A stretch of DNA of 64,000 nt from Planctomycetaceae bacterium (GTDB taxonomy: Bacteria; Planctomycetota; Planctomycetia; Pirellulales; Pirellulaceae): NCBI GenBank assembly GCA_020638975.1, contig JACKHN010000010.1:1-64000 (forward strand). Reading direction: 5' to 3'. The notes beneath the pieces are model-generated. The model made no database searches. It was not told the DNA's origin and saw only the letters and a program-made list of their open reading frames with translations. Positions 33,644 to 43,372 of the stretch are shown here, one piece after another. The stretch's first letter is position 1. Every line of letters begins with the position of its first letter. Both the position numbers and the translations under genes were made by a program.

Positions 33644-36600
33644 ATGTCCGAACCAACTCCTGAACAATCTGCGAACGACCAACCGCCGGTCGAGCTAGAA
33701 GGCGGCACGTACGAGATCATTCGTAATCGATTGGCCTCGCATGGGAAGGACATGCGCTCGCGGTTGGCGCAGCTTAATGAAGCGCGACGTAGCGTGTTCG
33801 GAGCGATCGAAACCGAGCTGATCGAGACGGCTCGGATCACAACCGAACATAACTGCGTACCTCGCGACATGACGGTTGTCGGACGCAAGCTGTTGTTTGG
33901 CTACAACATCCACTTCGGACTCAAGACAGAAACCCATCTGAAGGATGTCTTCTCGGTCTATGAGTTTTCCGACGGCGAATTTCACCAGCAACCGCTGGCG
34001 CTGATTCAGGACGACAAGTTCGCGCGTGACTTTGCCGAAGTCTATCGCTACTACAAGCAAGCGGTGTTTGCCAAGTTCATGACGCGCGGGCCGCATCTGT
34101 ACATGGTGTTTCGCGTGGGCAATTCGCCCAACGACATCAAGAGCTTCAAATGGGCCGTCGCTGGCGACGAATTGCATTATCTCGACAACCGCAGCGATCA
34201 CGAAGTTCGCTATCCGCCGCAGCACCAGTTCGATTGGATTCGTACGACGCGCGACATGCACCACTTTGGCATACACCCCCATATCTCGATCGAAGACCGT
34301 GTGTTCGTCGAGACCGTCGGGGGTGACCTGACCGTCAAGATCGAGAACAATACCGAGAGCGGCGAAGGTATCTACGCCGAACCTGTTGACAACCCCGATC
34401 AAACGCTCGACGACGCCGAAGTGTTGTATGCGATCGTCGGCAACATCATTCTGCTGAAGATCCGTCCTTACCAAGAGAAGACGTTTCGGCATATCGCCTA
34501 CAACGAGAAGACGAATAAGGCACAACGCATCGACGCCATCGCCGACGCCTGCGTGTTGCTGCCCGATGACCAGGGACTGATCTTTTCGAACGGCTACTAC
34601 CTGCAAACTGGCGAGTCGAAGACTTTCGGGAACGATCTGACGCAGATGATGTTCGAACGGCGTGTTGCCGCGCCCAACGGTGAAGATTTTCTCTACACGT
34701 TCTACAACCGCGATACGGGCACCTACATCCTGCTGCCTTATCATCTGATCGAGCAGCGTGTGGATACGCCGGTGATCTGCAACGGCTTCACGATCTTTGA
34801 CAGCGGCGAGATGATTTGCTTCCAAACGCAAGAGGAAGCTCAAAAACATCATGCTCTGCAGATTTGGCGAACTCCCTACGTGGGCGAAGATCACGCCCCC
34901 ACGGCGCAAGCGGATTCCTTTCTTTCCAAGATTGGCAACCGCGACATCGTTCGCGGCATGGCGGAATGCCATGAGATTCTCACGTTGATCGAGCGGAAGG
35001 ACGTTTACGCCAGTCTGTACATCGACATCGTTAAAGAAACGACCGACGTTCTCGATAGCTACTTCTGGCTCGCCAGCGACGATACGTTTCAGTTGAAAGA
35101 ACCGCTAACTGCGATCAAAGCGACGGCCGCTTCGGCGATTGACGAGTTCGAGAAAGTCGTCCGCGCAAAGCGAAACACGGCGGAACAGACAAAGCAGATC
35201 AGCACGCAGGCCCGCGAAGTCCTCAAGGCGATCCATCACCGTCGCTTTGTGCATATCAACGAGTTCGTCGAATCGCTGGCGTCCTTGCGTCGCGTTCGCG
35301 GCGACATCATCTCGCTGCGCGATCTGCGTTACGTCGATACGTCCAGCGTCGATCAATTGGAAACAGAAGTTGGTGAACACACCGAGCGGCTGTCGCATCG
35401 CTGCGTTGAATTCCTGTTAAGAGCGGACTCATTGCAGCCCTACGCCGATCACGTCGCCTCGCAAACGGCGAAGATCGACGGCCTGACCAAAGCCAGCGAA
35501 GCCAAGGAACTGCAAGAGCAGATCGCCGCCAGCGCCGGTGAACTCGAAATGCTGATCGAGATTGTCAGCAACTTGAAGATCGATGATGCGACGCAACGAA
35601 CCACCATCGTCGACAACATTTCGACAATCTTCGGCGTCGTTAATCAGGCACGCGCATCGCTGAAGCGCAAGCTCAAGGAACTGGCCTCGGTCGAGGGCGT
35701 GGCCGAGTTCAATTCGCAGGTGAAGCTGCTGAATCAAGGCGTCGTCAATTATCTCGATATCTGCGACACGCCTCAAAAATGCGAAGAGTATCTGACGAAG
35801 GTCATGATCCAGCTCGAAGAACTCGAAGGCCGCTTTGCCGAGTTCGACGAATTCATCCTGCAGCTGACCGAAAAACGCGAGGAGATCTACAACGCCTTCG
35901 AGAACCGCCGGCTGGCGTTGGTCGAAGCTCGCAATCAACGTGCGAACACGTTAATGAGTGCCGCGGATCGAATCTTGAAAGGGATCAAGAACCGCGTCGA
36001 CAGTCTGAAAACGGTCAGCGACATCAACGGCTACTTCGCCGGCGACTTGATGATCGAGAAGATCCGTGACATCGTCAATCAGCTCGAAGAGTTGGAAGAC
36101 AGCGTCAAGGTCGGAGATGTCCATAGTCGGCTGAAAACGATTCGTGAAGATGCCGTCCGCCAGCTAAAAGATCGCGACGATCTGTACGTCGATGGCAAAA
36201 ACATCATTCAGTTCGGCACCCACAAGTTCGCGGTCAACGTTCAGCAACTTGACCTCACGACGGTGTTGCGTGATGACCGAATGATGCTGCATTTGACCGG
36301 AACGGGTTTCTTCGAGCCAATCACGGACGCGGAGTTGAACGACCTGTCCGATGTGTGGCGTCAGGAAGTTGTCTCCGAGAATCGAGACGTGTATCGCGGC
36401 GAGTATTTGGCGCACCGGATCTTCCACGCGGCGATTGAACCGCAATCGCGAAATGATGAAGAACCTGCGATGCCGATCGATTGGCTGGCTCGTGCTGAGG
36501 AGAACGAGTTGCTCGACTACGTTCGGCGGTTCATGGGCCCGCGCTACGCGGAAGCCTATTCCAAGGGCGTCCACGATCAGGACGCAGCACGGATTGCGCG

Positions 36601-39040
36601 GGCATTGGCACAAATGCAAGCCAGTATCGGCCTGCTGCGATTCCATACGCAGTCCCGCGCGATGGCCCGCGTCTTTTGGAATCACTTTGTGGATCGCAAG
36701 CAGAAGACGCTCATGTCAGCCAAGTTGCAAGGTTGCGGGGTCATCGGCACTTTGTTCCCCAACGCTCGACAGCAGGAACATTACATTCGCGCCCTGGCGG
36801 CGATGTTGCAAGCCTTCGTCGAAGAACACGAACTGTTTGCACCAACGCTGATCGAAGAAGCGGCCGAGTACTTGTATCACGAACTGGCAACTGGCAACGA
36901 TTTTGTGATCAGTCGCATTGCGAGCGAATTGCATGATGCGTTTCATTCGCATTTGACGAAGCATGGCTTTGTCGAAAAGTTTGCCGAAACGCTTCAGAAG
37001 CTGAAGCATGATTCAGCCGGGTCACTGGTACTTGCTCGCGATTGGATGCAAGCGTTTTTGGATGGTGTGTCGACGGACGAAGCGCAAGAGCAACTGGATT
37101 ACATCGACGAGGTCGCCGCGTTGCTGGTCGCTGGCAAACTGACCCGCACGCGGATCGTGGATGGCCAAGTAACGCACGAACTGACTGACATGGCTGGTTC
37201 ACATGCGGTGATCGCCGAGCGTCGGTATCACCTGCACTTCAATCGCTTTACTCGCAAGCTCCATCAGTACGATCGTGACGTCGTACCGCGATTCCGGCGA
37301 TACGTTGCGTTGAAGAAGGAAATTGTCGACGCCGCGCGCGAAGAGATGCGACTAGAAGACTTTCGCCCGCGTGTGCTGACCTCATTCGTCCGCAATAAGC
37401 TGATCGACTCGGTCTATCTGCCGCTGATCGGCGATAACCTGGCGAAGCAGATCGGTGTCGTCGGCGAGCAGAAACGAACCGACTTGATGGGGTTGCTGTT
37501 GCTGGTTTCCCCGCCCGGTTACGGCAAGACGACGTTGATGGAGTACTTGGCCAATCGACTGGGCGTCATCTTCATGAAGATCAACGGTCCCGCGCTCGGT
37601 CATCACATCACGTCGCTCGATCCGACGGAAGCCACCAACGCCGCCGCGCGTGAAGAAGTCGAGAAGCTGAACTTGGCGCTCGAAATGGGCGACAACGTGA
37701 TGATCTACGTCGACGATATCCAACACTGCAACCCAGAGTTTTTGCAAAAGTTCATTTCGCTGTGCGATGCCCAACGCAAGATCGAAGGCGTCTACAAGGG
37801 TCACACCCGCACTTACGATCTCCGCGGTCGTACCGTCGCCGTCGTGATGGCGGGTAATCCCTACACCGAAAGTGGCGAGAAGTTTCAGATTCCGGACATG
37901 CTCGCGAATCGAGCCGATGTTTATAACTTGGGCGAGATCATCGGCGACAGTGCGGATGTCTTCGAGATGAGCTATCTCGAGAATTCGCTGACCTCGAACC
38001 CCATCCTCAACAAGTTGGCCAGCCGATCGCAAGCGGATGTTTACGAAGTGATCCGGCTGGCGCAGTACGACAAGCACGAAGACGTCAATCTCGAAGGCAA
38101 CTACTCGTTGGAAGAGTTGAACGAGATGGTCGCCGTTATGAAGAAGCTGATGCGCGTCCGCGATATCGTGTTGGCGGTGAATCGTGAATATATCCGCTCG
38201 GCGGCCCAGTCGGACGACTATCGTACAGAGCCTCCGTTCAAGCTACAAGGATCGTATCGCAATATGAATCGGATCGCCGAGAAGGTGGTTCCGATTATGA
38301 ACGACAAGGAATTGCAAACGCTGATCTTGTCGAGTTACGAAAACGATGCTCAAACGCTGACGTCGGATCAAGAAGCGAACATGCTCAAGTTCAAAGAGTT
38401 GATGGGCATTATCACACCCACGGAAGCCAACCGCTGGGACGATATCAAGCGAACGTTTGCTCAGAACGTTAAGCTGCGCGGCGTCGATGCCGGTAGCGAA
38501 GTGGCCCAGGTGCTGGTGCAACTCGGTTCGCTGAACGATGGCTTGCACGCGATCCGTCGCGCGTTGGTGGAGGGCATCGGGCAACTGGCCGAGCCAGATG
38601 GCGACGCGATTGGAGCCCAGGAACAAGTCGCTCGTGTGGTGGAAGAATTGCAATCGCTCAACACCGGCATGAATTCGATTGGGACCGTGCTAAACAACAG
38701 CGTCGATCGACTTAGTCAGGCGTCCACCACGCCGTCAGCACTTTCGGCAGAAACGCTCGCGCCTTTATTGAAGCAGTTGCAGGAGAGTGCGAGCGCGAAG
38801 GATATGTCGGACGAGACGAGACGCATCATCGTGCAATACCGACTCCCCAAAGAGGTCGTGGGTGTCCTCCAGCACCAATTCAATTTGATGCAGGCCTGGA
38901 TGTTGCCGATCTTAAATGCCGCCAACTTGCAGAGTTCGGACATTCAGCGTCTTCAGGCATCCCTCAACGAGACGCTAAACGCGTACGCAACTCTGGTGGA
39001 ACATCTTGAAGACCTGCCGCCTCGGCCACCGACGTCGTGA
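33644..39040 (+). CDS. Giant AAA ATPase (DNA repair ATPase/DUF3686-like)
   Basis: About 1798 residues. The N-terminal ~450 residues are beta-rich and of unknown fold. Long helices and coiled coils follow (~500-850), then further helical segments. A MoxR-type AAA module has Walker A PPGYGKTT (Lys1295), Walker B MIYVDDIQH (Asp1357-1358) and a sensor/arginine region VVMAGNPYTESGEKFQIPDM. The C-terminal ~300 residues are helical. Proteins of this build are often labelled 'DNA repair ATPase', but nothing visible here shows a DNA repair function. Placement directly after a flotillin gene argues for membrane-linked remodelling. The frame extends upstream to 33473 through the repeat; the ATG at 33644 is the sensible start. 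Confidence 0.85.
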   Translation: MSEPTPEQSANDQPPVELEGGTYEIIRNRLASHGKDMRSRLAQLNEARRSVFGAIETELIETARITTEHNCVPRDMTVVGRKLLFGYNIHFGLKTETHLKDVFSVYEFSDGEFHQQPLALIQDDKFARDFAEVYRYYKQAVFAKFMTRGPHLYMVFRVGNSPNDIKSFKWAVAGDELHYLDNRSDHEVRYPPQHQFDWIRTTRDMHHFGIHPHISIEDRVFVETVGGDLTVKIENNTESGEGIYAEPVDNPDQTLDDAEVLYAIVGNIILLKIRPYQEKTFRHIAYNEKTNKAQRIDAIADACVLLPDDQGLIFSNGYYLQTGESKTFGNDLTQMMFERRVAAPNGEDFLYTFYNRDTGTYILLPYHLIEQRVDTPVICNGFTIFDSGEMICFQTQEEAQKHHALQIWRTPYVGEDHAPTAQADSFLSKIGNRDIVRGMAECHEILTLIERKDVYASLYIDIVKETTDVLDSYFWLASDDTFQLKEPLTAIKATAASAIDEFEKVVRAKRNTAEQTKQISTQAREVLKAIHHRRFVHINEFVESLASLRRVRGDIISLRDLRYVDTSSVDQLETEVGEHTERLSHRCVEFLLRADSLQPYADHVASQTAKIDGLTKASEAKELQEQIAASAGELEMLIEIVSNLKIDDATQRTTIVDNISTIFGVVNQARASLKRKLKELASVEGVAEFNSQVKLLNQGVVNYLDICDTPQKCEEYLTKVMIQLEELEGRFAEFDEFILQLTEKREEIYNAFENRRLALVEARNQRANTLMSAADRILKGIKNRVDSLKTVSDINGYFAGDLMIEKIRDIVNQLEELEDSVKVGDVHSRLKTIREDAVRQLKDRDDLYVDGKNIIQFGTHKFAVNVQQLDLTTVLRDDRMMLHLTGTGFFEPITDAELNDLSDVWRQEVVSENRDVYRGEYLAHRIFHAAIEPQSRNDEEPAMPIDWLARAEENELLDYVRRFMGPRYAEAYSKGVHDQDAARIARALAQMQASIGLLRFHTQSRAMARVFWNHFVDRKQKTLMSAKLQGCGVIGTLFPNARQQEHYIRALAAMLQAFVEEHELFAPTLIEEAAEYLYHELATGNDFVISRIASELHDAFHSHLTKHGFVEKFAETLQKLKHDSAGSLVLARDWMQAFLDGVSTDEAQEQLDYIDEVAALLVAGKLTRTRIVDGQVTHELTDMAGSHAVIAERRYHLHFNRFTRKLHQYDRDVVPRFRRYVALKKEIVDAAREEMRLEDFRPRVLTSFVRNKLIDSVYLPLIGDNLAKQIGVVGEQKRTDLMGLLLLVSPPGYGKTTLMEYLANRLGVIFMKINGPALGHHITSLDPTEATNAAAREEVEKLNLALEMGDNVMIYVDDIQHCNPEFLQKFISLCDAQRKIEGVYKGHTRTYDLRGRTVAVVMAGNPYTESGEKFQIPDMLANRADVYNLGEIIGDSADVFEMSYLENSLTSNPILNKLASRSQADVYEVIRLAQYDKHEDVNLEGNYSLEELNEMVAVMKKLMRVRDIVLAVNREYIRSAAQSDDYRTEPPFKLQGSYRNMNRIAEKVVPIMNDKELQTLILSSYENDAQTLTSDQEANMLKFKELMGIITPTEANRWDDIKRTFAQNVKLRGVDAGSEVAQVLVQLGSLNDGLHAIRRALVEGIGQLAEPDGDAIGAQEQVARVVEELQSLNTGMNSIGTVLNNSVDRLSQASTTPSALSAETLAPLLKQLQESASAKDMSDETRRIIVQYRLPKEVVGVLQHQFNLMQAWMLPILNAANLQSSDIQRLQASLNETLNAYATLVEHLEDLPPRPPTS

Positions 39041-39055
39041 TGTAATCGCGACGAG

Positions 39056-39730
39056 CTAGCTCGCAGTGGGGTCGATAACCCAGCGTTGGCTGCCGTCATG
39101 ATGAGCGACTTCGATTACGGGGCGTGTCTTGTCGACTAGCAGCGTGAAGCGGAGCGGAACAACATCACTTGTAATCGGCGTCGCGTTGTCCGTACGAGAC
39201 TTGGCAATCAGCTGAAGTGTATCATTGCGGAGACGAAATAAGGTAAGTTCCCAAGGATCTCGATCGATCACCAACAATTCTCGCGTTCCCACTTGAGCGT
39301 AGAACGGCAATTTTTCCATAACACGGTCTTGCGGGCTCACGATTTCGACTGCGAAGTCCGGTCCGCCGTACCAGTACGCGCCACAATCCTTAGCGTGGGT
39401 GTCCTTCAAGTAAACGGCAACATCAGGACAACGATAGTTGGTCGTCCAATCGTCATTTTGATCGCTGACGTTCACTCCAGGAAACACTCGCCCGAGTCCT
39501 GGCCACCCGACAGCGAGATTGAGGATCGTGGTGAAATCGGTCACCAATCGCTGATGCTCGTTGTTAGCCATCGGTGCCATCACATAGACTCCGTCCCAGA
39601 CTTCGTCATACTTATCAAGACCCGCCTCACGACGCTGCGCAATCAAGCGTTCTTCCAGAACCTGGTCATTAATGATCGTCGTCACGTTGATGGCCTCTTT
39701 GGGAGATCTAGCCTCGTGCCTCTCTGGCAA
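39056..39730 (-). CDS. Uma2 family (PD-(D/E)XK) endonuclease-like protein
   Basis: A 224-residue protein. YDEVWDGVYVMAPMANNEHQ, YRCPDVAVY, GGPDFAVEIVSPQDR and REYLVI-like RELLVIDRD are the Uma2/DUF820 landmarks, including the Asp...Glu pair of a PD-(D/E)XK nuclease fold. The canonical lysine position is not certain. The family is expanded in cyanobacteria and planctomycetes, with unknown targets. The first ~15 residues (MPERHEARSPKEAIN) may not be translated. Stands alone, convergent with the giant ATPase gene. Confidence 0.85.
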   Translation of the reverse strand: MPERHEARSPKEAINVTTIINDQVLEERLIAQRREAGLDKYDEVWDGVYVMAPMANNEHQRLVTDFTTILNLAVGWPGLGRVFPGVNVSDQNDDWTTNYRCPDVAVYLKDTHAKDCGAYWYGGPDFAVEIVSPQDRVMEKLPFYAQVGTRELLVIDRDPWELTLFRLRNDTLQLIAKSRTDNATPITSDVVPLRFTLLVDKTRPVIEVAHHDGSQRWVIDPTAS

Positions 39731-39773
39731 TTCTCGCTGAAGCAGCTGGCTGTGTCCACCGACCGCTACTGAA

Positions 39774-39898
39774 GGTAGTGGTACAGTTTGCGATTCCTGA
39801 AAGTAGGACGGCCACTCTTGGCCGTCTTCTGTCGGGCAGGAGTGGCCCGTCTTCTGTCGGGCAGGAGTGCCCGACTTACGGTAAAATGTACCACTACC
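39774..39898. repeat. Small inverted-repeat element with internal 25-bp tandem duplication
   Basis: ggtagtggtaca (39774-39785) and tgtaccactacc (39887-39898) are perfect inverted ends, with matching continuing inward. Inside, a 22-nt sequence beginning cgtcttctgtcgggcaggag occurs at 39823-39844 and 39848-39869 (25-nt period). The element ends exactly at the stop codon of the TPR gene (39899). Confidence 0.7.
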
Positions 39899-42379
39899 CT
39901 ACTGAATACAGCGTGCAAGCAACTCAGAAAACTCCTGTTCTAGCTCGCTCTGCGAAAGATCTTCCGTCGCTTGTAAATAGCGAATCAACTTCGCTGCGTC
40001 TTGTTTGTCGTTCAGCTTGTACTGGGCAAGGGCGACCGAATACTTGGCGTAAAACCAGCGATTCGTTCGGGGGCGGGTGCGGGCAGCCACGCGTCGCCAT
40101 TGATCGAGTGCTTGCTGCCAGTGGGCCTCGTTGTCGCTTGCAAGCAAGAAACGACCGAAGTCTTCTTGAACTGCGGCGTTACCGGAATGTTCTTTCGCGA
40201 GTCGTGAGAAGAGTTCATACGCGGCATCCACGTCGCCTGTTACCTCGAGAGCCTTCGCGAGAGTTTGATCAACCAGCAAGCTTTGCGCTGCGTCAAGCTC
40301 GCCGCCTTTTGCGTCAAGTCGTTTGGCAACATCGGCGACGAGCTTTGCCAAGTCCATCTGAGCGGAACCACTTGCCGCTTCCATGAGCAGTGCGATCTGC
40401 TGAAACAATGCAAACAGTTGATTCGTCGATGCCGCTCCGACTTGCGCTAACATCTCGCGAGCATCGGCTTCGCGGCCAGGTTGCCGAGCCACAATGCCAA
40501 CTAATACCGACTCGGCAGCAACTCGCCAGGCGTCGCTTGGTTCCGGCGATCCCGCGAGCGCGGCCTTGAGGAAACTTTCCGTTTCGGCAAAACGGACATC
40601 ACCGTATCGTAGGCGGATCTTTGCCAAGGCCAGTACTGCTTCACGTGCGGCAGGCGACCACTCGGTCGGGAGTTTCTCCTCATCGCCAACAAAGGCCCGA
40701 CGCAAAGTATCATCCGCCCGTTGGAGTTCTTCCGTTATCGGTTGTTGCGCTGCACGAAGCGATTCCAATCGCATCAGCCAGCATTCACCAAGCTCCTTCA
40801 CGGACGAGGTAAAGTGTTCTGATTCAGGTCTGACCTTCGAGAATGCTTCGATCGCGTCCTGCCAGGAACGCCAACCGGTCTCAAACTCGCCAAGCCAGAA
40901 AGCCGCCGTGCTCGCGGAATCGCTGTTGGGCCAGTTCGCAAGATGTTCTTGTAATAACTCAGGATAGGATTCGAGCCATTTACCTGCCGCAGCGGACGCT
41001 TGACGCGTATTGGCGATCGCCAGCAGATGCGAGTTCGCGGCATAGGCATGCGACTTCTGAGCAAGTGCAAGTTTCTGGAACCTCGTCGCAGCTTCGGGAT
41101 GTTTCTGCTGTTGCTGCAAGACGAGTGCCGCCTTGTACGCCAGCTCGAAGCTTTGATCCAGTTCCGCTGCATTTATCGCGGCCGCCGCCGCTTTGTCGTA
41201 GGCTGTGATGGCATCATCAAGATTGCCTTTGCGATATAAGTCGTCAGCCGTTCGCCGCAAAATGTCGACACTTCCATCACCACTCCCAGCGCCAATACGG
41301 ACGAGCAAGATTTCCGCGCGGCGGGCCCAATACGCTCCGTGCTCCTGTTCGACAAACTTTGCCGTTGCGATCGACTTGTCGCGCCAACGGCTGGCGTCCT
41401 CCTGTTCGCGGCCATCCGCCGCGGATTTCCACAGGCTGACGTATGTTTCCAGGAATGCGAAGTCGAGTTCGGCTAGCGTAACACTAGCGATCGTTCGCCC
41501 TTCGGTGACGACCTTTAACGCCTCGTTGGCTTGCCCTTTTGCCAACTGCCAACGAATTCGCTCGACCTGCACGCTTAACTGCTCTTGTGGCGATAGGTCC
41601 GCTTCGCTCAAGGCCTTCAGGTAGGCTGCCGCACCACTAAGATCACCCAATAATCGCAAGCAGGCAATCTGTTCTAATCGTAGATCAACGTATAAGGACT
41701 GGCCCGGAGCGAGTTGCAAGAGCGGTTGCTGCAGTTGATCGATGGCAGCTGTCAACGATGCCGTGCGATCGCTGCTCGCCGGAGGAAAGCACAGGGCCTG
41801 ATTCTTGTACGTGCGAGCCAATTGATATCGCACGTGGTTCTGTAACGACGTTAATTCTTCCGCCGACAATTCGTCAGGGCGAAGCGGATTGCGACGTTGA
41901 ATAGGGATTGTCTCGGTAAGTTCGCGATCAATCGATGTGAGAGCCGAAGCGGCTTCACGTAGCGTCTCACGCGCCGCTGTCAACGATTCGTCGGGCATCG
42001 GAGAAACCTCAGACTCCATCCGAGACAATTCGCCACGAGCCAGTACGGTGAGTGCATCTTGAACACGAACTAAGACGGCGCGGGGGCGCTCCGTTGTGTT
42101 GAATGAGGTCGCAACATCACGAGCCTGTTGCCAAAGCTGGTCGCGTTGGCTGCCGCGAGAGTTCATCGCATGTTCGGCAAGAGTGCGGATGAGTTCGACG
42201 GTGAGTTCAGCACGATCCGTCGAACCGATCTGCCCGACCTTCAATCGAGCCTGGCAGTAAGTCTCCGCAAGCGAGAACAATCTTCGTTCGCGGAGGCCCG
42301 CCATAAAGCGACCGTCTTCGTCGCTTGCGACCAAGGCAGAGGGAAAAATCAGACAGATCGTGATCAATGAAGCTTTCAC
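39899..42379 (-). CDS. Large TPR-repeat exported protein
   Basis: An 826-residue, mostly helical protein with a signal peptide (MKASLITICLIFPSALVASD). It consists largely of tetratricopeptide-type helical pairs (for example YRKGNLDDAITAYDKAAAAA, LAKALEVTGDVDAAYELFSR, HWQQALDQWRRVAARTRPRT). It is probably a periplasmic protein-interaction scaffold. Its start overlaps the upstream ExbD stop by 4 nt (ATGA). As the last gene of the ExbB/ExbD/TPR/VWA module it is likely to be the periplasmic partner of the energised complex. Confidence 0.82.
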   Translation of the reverse strand: MKASLITICLIFPSALVASDEDGRFMAGLRERRLFSLAETYCQARLKVGQIGSTDRAELTVELIRTLAEHAMNSRGSQRDQLWQQARDVATSFNTTERPRAVLVRVQDALTVLARGELSRMESEVSPMPDESLTAARETLREAASALTSIDRELTETIPIQRRNPLRPDELSAEELTSLQNHVRYQLARTYKNQALCFPPASSDRTASLTAAIDQLQQPLLQLAPGQSLYVDLRLEQIACLRLLGDLSGAAAYLKALSEADLSPQEQLSVQVERIRWQLAKGQANEALKVVTEGRTIASVTLAELDFAFLETYVSLWKSAADGREQEDASRWRDKSIATAKFVEQEHGAYWARRAEILLVRIGAGSGDGSVDILRRTADDLYRKGNLDDAITAYDKAAAAAINAAELDQSFELAYKAALVLQQQQKHPEAATRFQKLALAQKSHAYAANSHLLAIANTRQASAAAGKWLESYPELLQEHLANWPNSDSASTAAFWLGEFETGWRSWQDAIEAFSKVRPESEHFTSSVKELGECWLMRLESLRAAQQPITEELQRADDTLRRAFVGDEEKLPTEWSPAAREAVLALAKIRLRYGDVRFAETESFLKAALAGSPEPSDAWRVAAESVLVGIVARQPGREADAREMLAQVGAASTNQLFALFQQIALLMEAASGSAQMDLAKLVADVAKRLDAKGGELDAAQSLLVDQTLAKALEVTGDVDAAYELFSRLAKEHSGNAAVQEDFGRFLLASDNEAHWQQALDQWRRVAARTRPRTNRWFYAKYSVALAQYKLNDKQDAAKLIRYLQATEDLSQSELEQEFSELLARCIQ

Positions 42380-42831
42380 GCATCCTCCGCCGCCGCGAAT
42401 TGCACTTCGTCGAAACCGACGCGACGGGACAGGTCGTAGACGTCGATGACGTCGCCAAGGGGTGTCGCTTCGTCTGGATCGATGATCACGGGTGCTTCAG
42501 TGTTCGCCGCGTAGATTCGAGCGAGCTTTGATTCGACGCTGGCGAGGTCGCTCAGCATCTCGTCTCCGACCCGCCAACTCACACGCCCCTCGGCCCACAA
42601 GACGCGAACCACCACGTCATGAAAATCCGCTTCGGGAGGCGGCGGCTCGTTCGGACTCGGCGAATCGCCACCTGCGGTTTCGGACACGCTGCTAGGCAAG
42701 ATATGCTCGACGATATGAAAGCTGGCCGTCCATACGAAGAAAATTAGCAACAAGAACACGACGTCGATCATCGGCGTCATCTTGACGTCCAAAGGTTCGC
42801 GTCGGTCGGTGAAAATTGAGGGTCGTCGCAT
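42376..42831 (-). CDS. ExbD/TolR family protein, copy 1
   Basis: About 151 residues from the ATG at 42831, in MRRPSIFTDRREPLDVKMTP; the frame upstream runs through a palindromic repeat and is not coding. A single membrane helix (MIDVVFLLLIFFVWTASFHI) is preceded by the conserved MTPMIDVVF, whose Asp is the proton-path residue. A Pro-rich linker and a periplasmic domain follow. With ExbB it would form a proton-driven motor. It is separated from the second ExbD gene by the 73-bp palindrome copy 3. Confidence 0.88.
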   Translation of the reverse strand: MRRPSIFTDRREPLDVKMTPMIDVVFLLLIFFVWTASFHIVEHILPSSVSETAGGDSPSPNEPPPPEADFHDVVVRVLWAEGRVSWRVGDEMLSDLASVESKLARIYAANTEAPVIIDPDEATPLGDVIDVYDLSRRVGFDEVQFAAAEDA

Positions 42832-42861
42832 GGGCGAAGATTTTTGTTGCGTTAACGAAAC

Positions 42862-42934
42862 GGGGTCGGGAGTCTTTCTCGGATTACATCGTCTCCATTG
42901 TTTCACGGTCTGGCCGAAAAAGACTCCCGACCCC
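42862..42934. repeat. 73-bp palindromic repeat, copy 3
   Basis: Arms 42862-42882 and 42914-42934 have the same sequence as the other copies apart from one base in the first arm (tttctc for tttttc), which leaves one mismatch in the stem. The loop is 31 nt. It lies between two exbD genes. Confidence 0.9.
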
Positions 42935-42946
42935 TTCTTCCTCCAC

Positions 42947-43372
42947 TCAGCGAACGTCCTTGCTGCGATAGACGCCGAAGGTCACTTTCCAGATTCCTGT
43001 ACGAGCACAAGACAGCATAATCGGCGAGACGGCGGAATAGGGAACGTTTCGATCACCGCGAATGCGGATCTCGACATCCTTACCATGTTCGTTACGAGCC
43101 TCTTCGAGTCGTTGTTTCAATTCGTCGCGATCGATGCGTCGACCGGCAAGCAGCATCGAACCGTCCGCCGTGACGTTGAGCGTTACGCGCCGCAACTCGT
43201 CATTCGGCTCTTCGCCGCTGTCAGCGACCGGCAAAGGCAACTCCATTTGAGCTTCTTGCTTGGCGAGATGGCTCGATACGAGAAAGAAGATGATCAACAG
43301 GAATACAACGTCGATCATCGGTGTCATATTGAAACCGACGTCGCCACTGCGGAGTAGAGTGGGCACTCGCAT
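42947..43372 (-). CDS. ExbD/TolR family protein, copy 2
   Basis: About 141 residues from the ATG at 43372, whose first base overlaps the ExbB stop (TGATG). GFNMTPMIDVVFLLIIFFLV is the membrane anchor with the conserved Asp, followed by the periplasmic domain ending in DVEIRIRGDRNVPYSAVSPI. It is less like copy 1 outside the helix, so the two probably form a heteromeric ExbD pair, as in other planctomycete modules. Confidence 0.88.
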   Translation of the reverse strand: MRVPTLLRSGDVGFNMTPMIDVVFLLIIFFLVSSHLAKQEAQMELPLPVADSGEEPNDELRRVTLNVTADGSMLLAGRRIDRDELKQRLEEARNEHGKDVEIRIRGDRNVPYSAVSPIMLSCARTGIWKVTFGVYRSKDVR

